Below, one piece after another: positions 62,353 to 64,000 of a stretch of 64,000 bases of DNA. The DNA is from Lachnospiraceae bacterium (GTDB lineage: Bacteria; Bacillota; Clostridia; Lachnospirales; Lachnospiraceae), in contig WRLH01000002.1 of NCBI GenBank assembly GCA_009777715.1, positions 1 to 64,000 of the forward strand, given 5' to 3'. Position 1 is the first letter of the stretch. Each line of letters opens with the position of its first letter. Position numbers and translations under genes: made by a program. Below the pieces are notes generated by a model. The model was given only the letters and a program-made list of their open reading frames with translations. It made no database searches and was not told the origin of the DNA.

Positions 62353-63675
62353 ATGAGCTATGAGACGCAAATCCTTGAAATAATCGAAAGAAATCGTACC
62401 CAGGCGGCGGCTGATTTTCAAAAAATCAACCAGCTGATAAAAGAAAATGATTTGTCATACAAAAACATTTGCGTCCGGACATTGGCCGTGCCAAAGATTC
62501 TGTCAGAATCAAGATACGCGGAAATATGTGCTTTCATTACAAAGCTTTTTGCTATTTTTGATAAAGTTATCAACCACTATTTTGCGGATCAAGATTACCG
62601 TGAATTATTTGGTTTTAGCCCGGAGCTTAATGAACTGATTTTGGCTTCGAAACCCCGAAACGGCTGGATTCCAATGGCGCGGATTGATTTTTTCTTAAAT
62701 GAAGAAACTGGCGCGATAAAAATGTGTGAGATAAATACCGACGGAACTAGCGCCATGAATGAGGACCGCTTGCTGTCTAAGTTCCTAAGCGAAAATACCG
62801 CTTTTCAGTCTTTCGCCAAGGGCAAAACTTATTGGCATTTTGAGCTTTTTGATTCATGGGTCAAAGAATTTCTGACGGTTTGCCAAACGTTTTGTGATGA
62901 GAAAACTCCCCGCGTTGCGATTGTAGATTTTTTGGATGTTGGTTATGTAACCGAATTCGAAAAGTTTAAAGACGCTTTCATAAGGCATGGAATTGAAACC
63001 GAGATCTGCGATATCCGGGATTTAAGCTATGATGGAAAAGTACTCCGGTCGAAAAATGGCATGGTGATAGATGCGGTATACCGCCGCGCAGTTACCAGCG
63101 ATATTATGAATAAACTAAACGAGGCCGGGGCTTTTATTAAGGCCGCCAAGGATAACGCAGTTTGCCTGGTTGGTGATTTCGTGACCCAAATCATCCATAA
63201 TAAACGCTTGTTTTTTATCCTGTTTGACGAAGCAACAAAGCGCATTTTATCCGAACAAGAGTTCGGGTTTATCAAAGAGCATTTTCCGGCGACATTTCTT
63301 TTGACGAGGGAAAATTTGACGGCTCATAAAGTAATGGAAAATAGGGAAGAATGGATTATCAAGCCTTGTGATTCTTATGGGGCAAAAGGTTTTTATGCCG
63401 GGCGGAACTTAACACAGGAAAAGTGGGAACAGGCTTTACGAGAGCATCTTAAGGATGATTATGTCCTGCAAAAATTTCATGCCCCATATAAAACCCCAAA
63501 CATCGATTTTTCGAATGGCATAAACTCAAAAATCCGTGAATATAGCAACTTAACGGGCATATTCTGTTATAATGGGAAACCTTACGGCGCTTACTCCAGG
63601 ATGGCAGACGGCGAGATTATTTCGACCCAATATGATGAGAAAACAATCGCAACCATAATTATGGAAGAACGATAA
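62353..63675 (+). CDS. ATP-grasp protein, glutathionylspermidine synthase-like
   Basis: 440 residues. The C-terminal half has ATP-grasp features: EEWIIKPCDSYGAKGFYAGR (near 331-350, the Lys and glycine-rich nucleotide loop) and DYVLQKFHAPYKTPNIDF. The N-terminal part has KMCEINTDGTSAMNEDRLLS near 121-140 (the CEINTDG segment resembles the substrate/Mg site of the glutathionylspermidine synthase group). The ligated substrates are unknown. AAAGGAAA precedes ATG 62353. It is followed by an SCP2-like gene in the same direction. Confidence 0.65.
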   Translation: MSYETQILEIIERNRTQAAADFQKINQLIKENDLSYKNICVRTLAVPKILSESRYAEICAFITKLFAIFDKVINHYFADQDYRELFGFSPELNELILASKPRNGWIPMARIDFFLNEETGAIKMCEINTDGTSAMNEDRLLSKFLSENTAFQSFAKGKTYWHFELFDSWVKEFLTVCQTFCDEKTPRVAIVDFLDVGYVTEFEKFKDAFIRHGIETEICDIRDLSYDGKVLRSKNGMVIDAVYRRAVTSDIMNKLNEAGAFIKAAKDNAVCLVGDFVTQIIHNKRLFFILFDEATKRILSEQEFGFIKEHFPATFLLTRENLTAHKVMENREEWIIKPCDSYGAKGFYAGRNLTQEKWEQALREHLKDDYVLQKFHAPYKTPNIDFSNGINSKIREYSNLTGIFCYNGKPYGAYSRMADGEIISTQYDEKTIATIIMEER

Positions 63676-63699
63676 TTATTAAATAAAGGAGGCAAAACA

Positions 63700-64000
63700 A
63701 TGACACTAGAAAATGTAGTAAATGAGGTAAGGGAAAAGGCAGCTTCATATCAGGAAGGAAGTTATGAGGGTTTTCTGGCAGTCCAGATTACGCTGATTGA
63801 CTTAAACCAAGCCTTTTATGTCGAAGTAAAAAATGGAAAGCTGGCGATTGAACCCCATGAGTACAATGATCGGCAAGCGAATTTGATGATTACTTCAGCG
63901 AATTTTGTCAAGATGATTAATGGGAAGCTTAATTCAGTCTTGGCTTTCACGACCGGAAAGCTAAAAATCGATGGTGATATTGGCAAAGCAACCGAGATGG
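63700..64000 (+). CDS. SCP2 sterol-binding-like domain protein (cut by the window edge)
   Basis: Starts at ATG 63700 with AAAGGAGG eight bases upstream. The visible 100 residues (TLENVVNEVREKAASYQEGS onwards; YVEVKNGKLAIEPHEYNDRQ; VKMINGKLNSVLAFTTGKLK then IDGDIGKATEM) match the SCP2 lipid-binding fold, with the DG-D near its end. In bacteria the domain binds lipids or hydrophobic ligands, or helps acyl transfer. Right behind the ATP-grasp gene, it suggests shared work on a lipid-like substrate. Confidence 0.8.
   Translation, partial: MTLENVVNEVREKAASYQEGSYEGFLAVQITLIDLNQAFYVEVKNGKLAIEPHEYNDRQANLMITSANFVKMINGKLNSVLAFTTGKLKIDGDIGKATEM

Overview
The window comes from an endospore-forming, probably motile, low-to-mid GC Firmicute of the Clostridia, most like Lachnospiraceae. 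The evidence is the Gram-positive S10-spc-alpha ribosomal supercluster carrying secY, adk, map, a KOW-domain gene and infA; zinc-type S14; an L17 with a long internal insert; the sporulation genes spoVT and sipL (SPOCS/DUF3794 plus LysM); AGGAGG-type ribosome binding sites; many lipoproteins; and a sigma-28-type promoter beside a chemoreceptor. I see no rRNA, tRNA or CRISPR array.

Layout. 1-3300 is accessory DNA: the front of a tyrosine integrase cut by the window edge, a candidate structured RNA, a decayed and an intact TM2 gene in tandem, the tail of a polymorphic-toxin nuclease, and a frameshifted lipoprotein gene. 3500-8100 is housekeeping: secA, prfB with a recoding site, and spoVT. 8378-16233 holds a permuted GH3 beta-glucosidase, a methyltransferase, DUF2752, Nudix, proB and DUF1015 genes, and a LacI regulator. 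16510-21082 is a LacI-controlled sugar ABC operon (binding protein and two permeases, no ATPase) ending in an esterase. 21347-38604 is the ribosomal protein, secY and rpoA supercluster. 38611-41813 is pyrC-pyrK-pyrD.

41817-49634 mixes an HxlR-isochorismatase pair, sipL, two toxin-antitoxin modules (HepT/MntA and a HicAB whose toxin has an early stop), a sigma-28-type gene of unknown function, and a chemoreceptor with a small lipoprotein. 49808-53058 is an ispE-GntR-orf-murI-DUF1934 cluster. 53105-59056 has cardiolipin synthase, a trigger-factor-like lipoprotein, an NlpC/P60 endopeptidase and clpX. 59473-62083 is a zinc-type ABC importer facing an ATP-grasp and SCP2 pair that runs off the window.

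The most notable points are: a prfB frameshift site whose stop is UAG (an RF1 codon) instead of UGA; ribosomal protein L30 with a tail of about 128 residues rich in Lys, Glu and Ala; a pseudoknot-capable RNA in front of the TM2 genes; and a repeated habit of expanding gene spacers with short tandem repeats (malE-malF, rpsK-rpsD, pyrK-pyrD, upstream of ispE), some of which copy a Shine-Dalgarno or start region.
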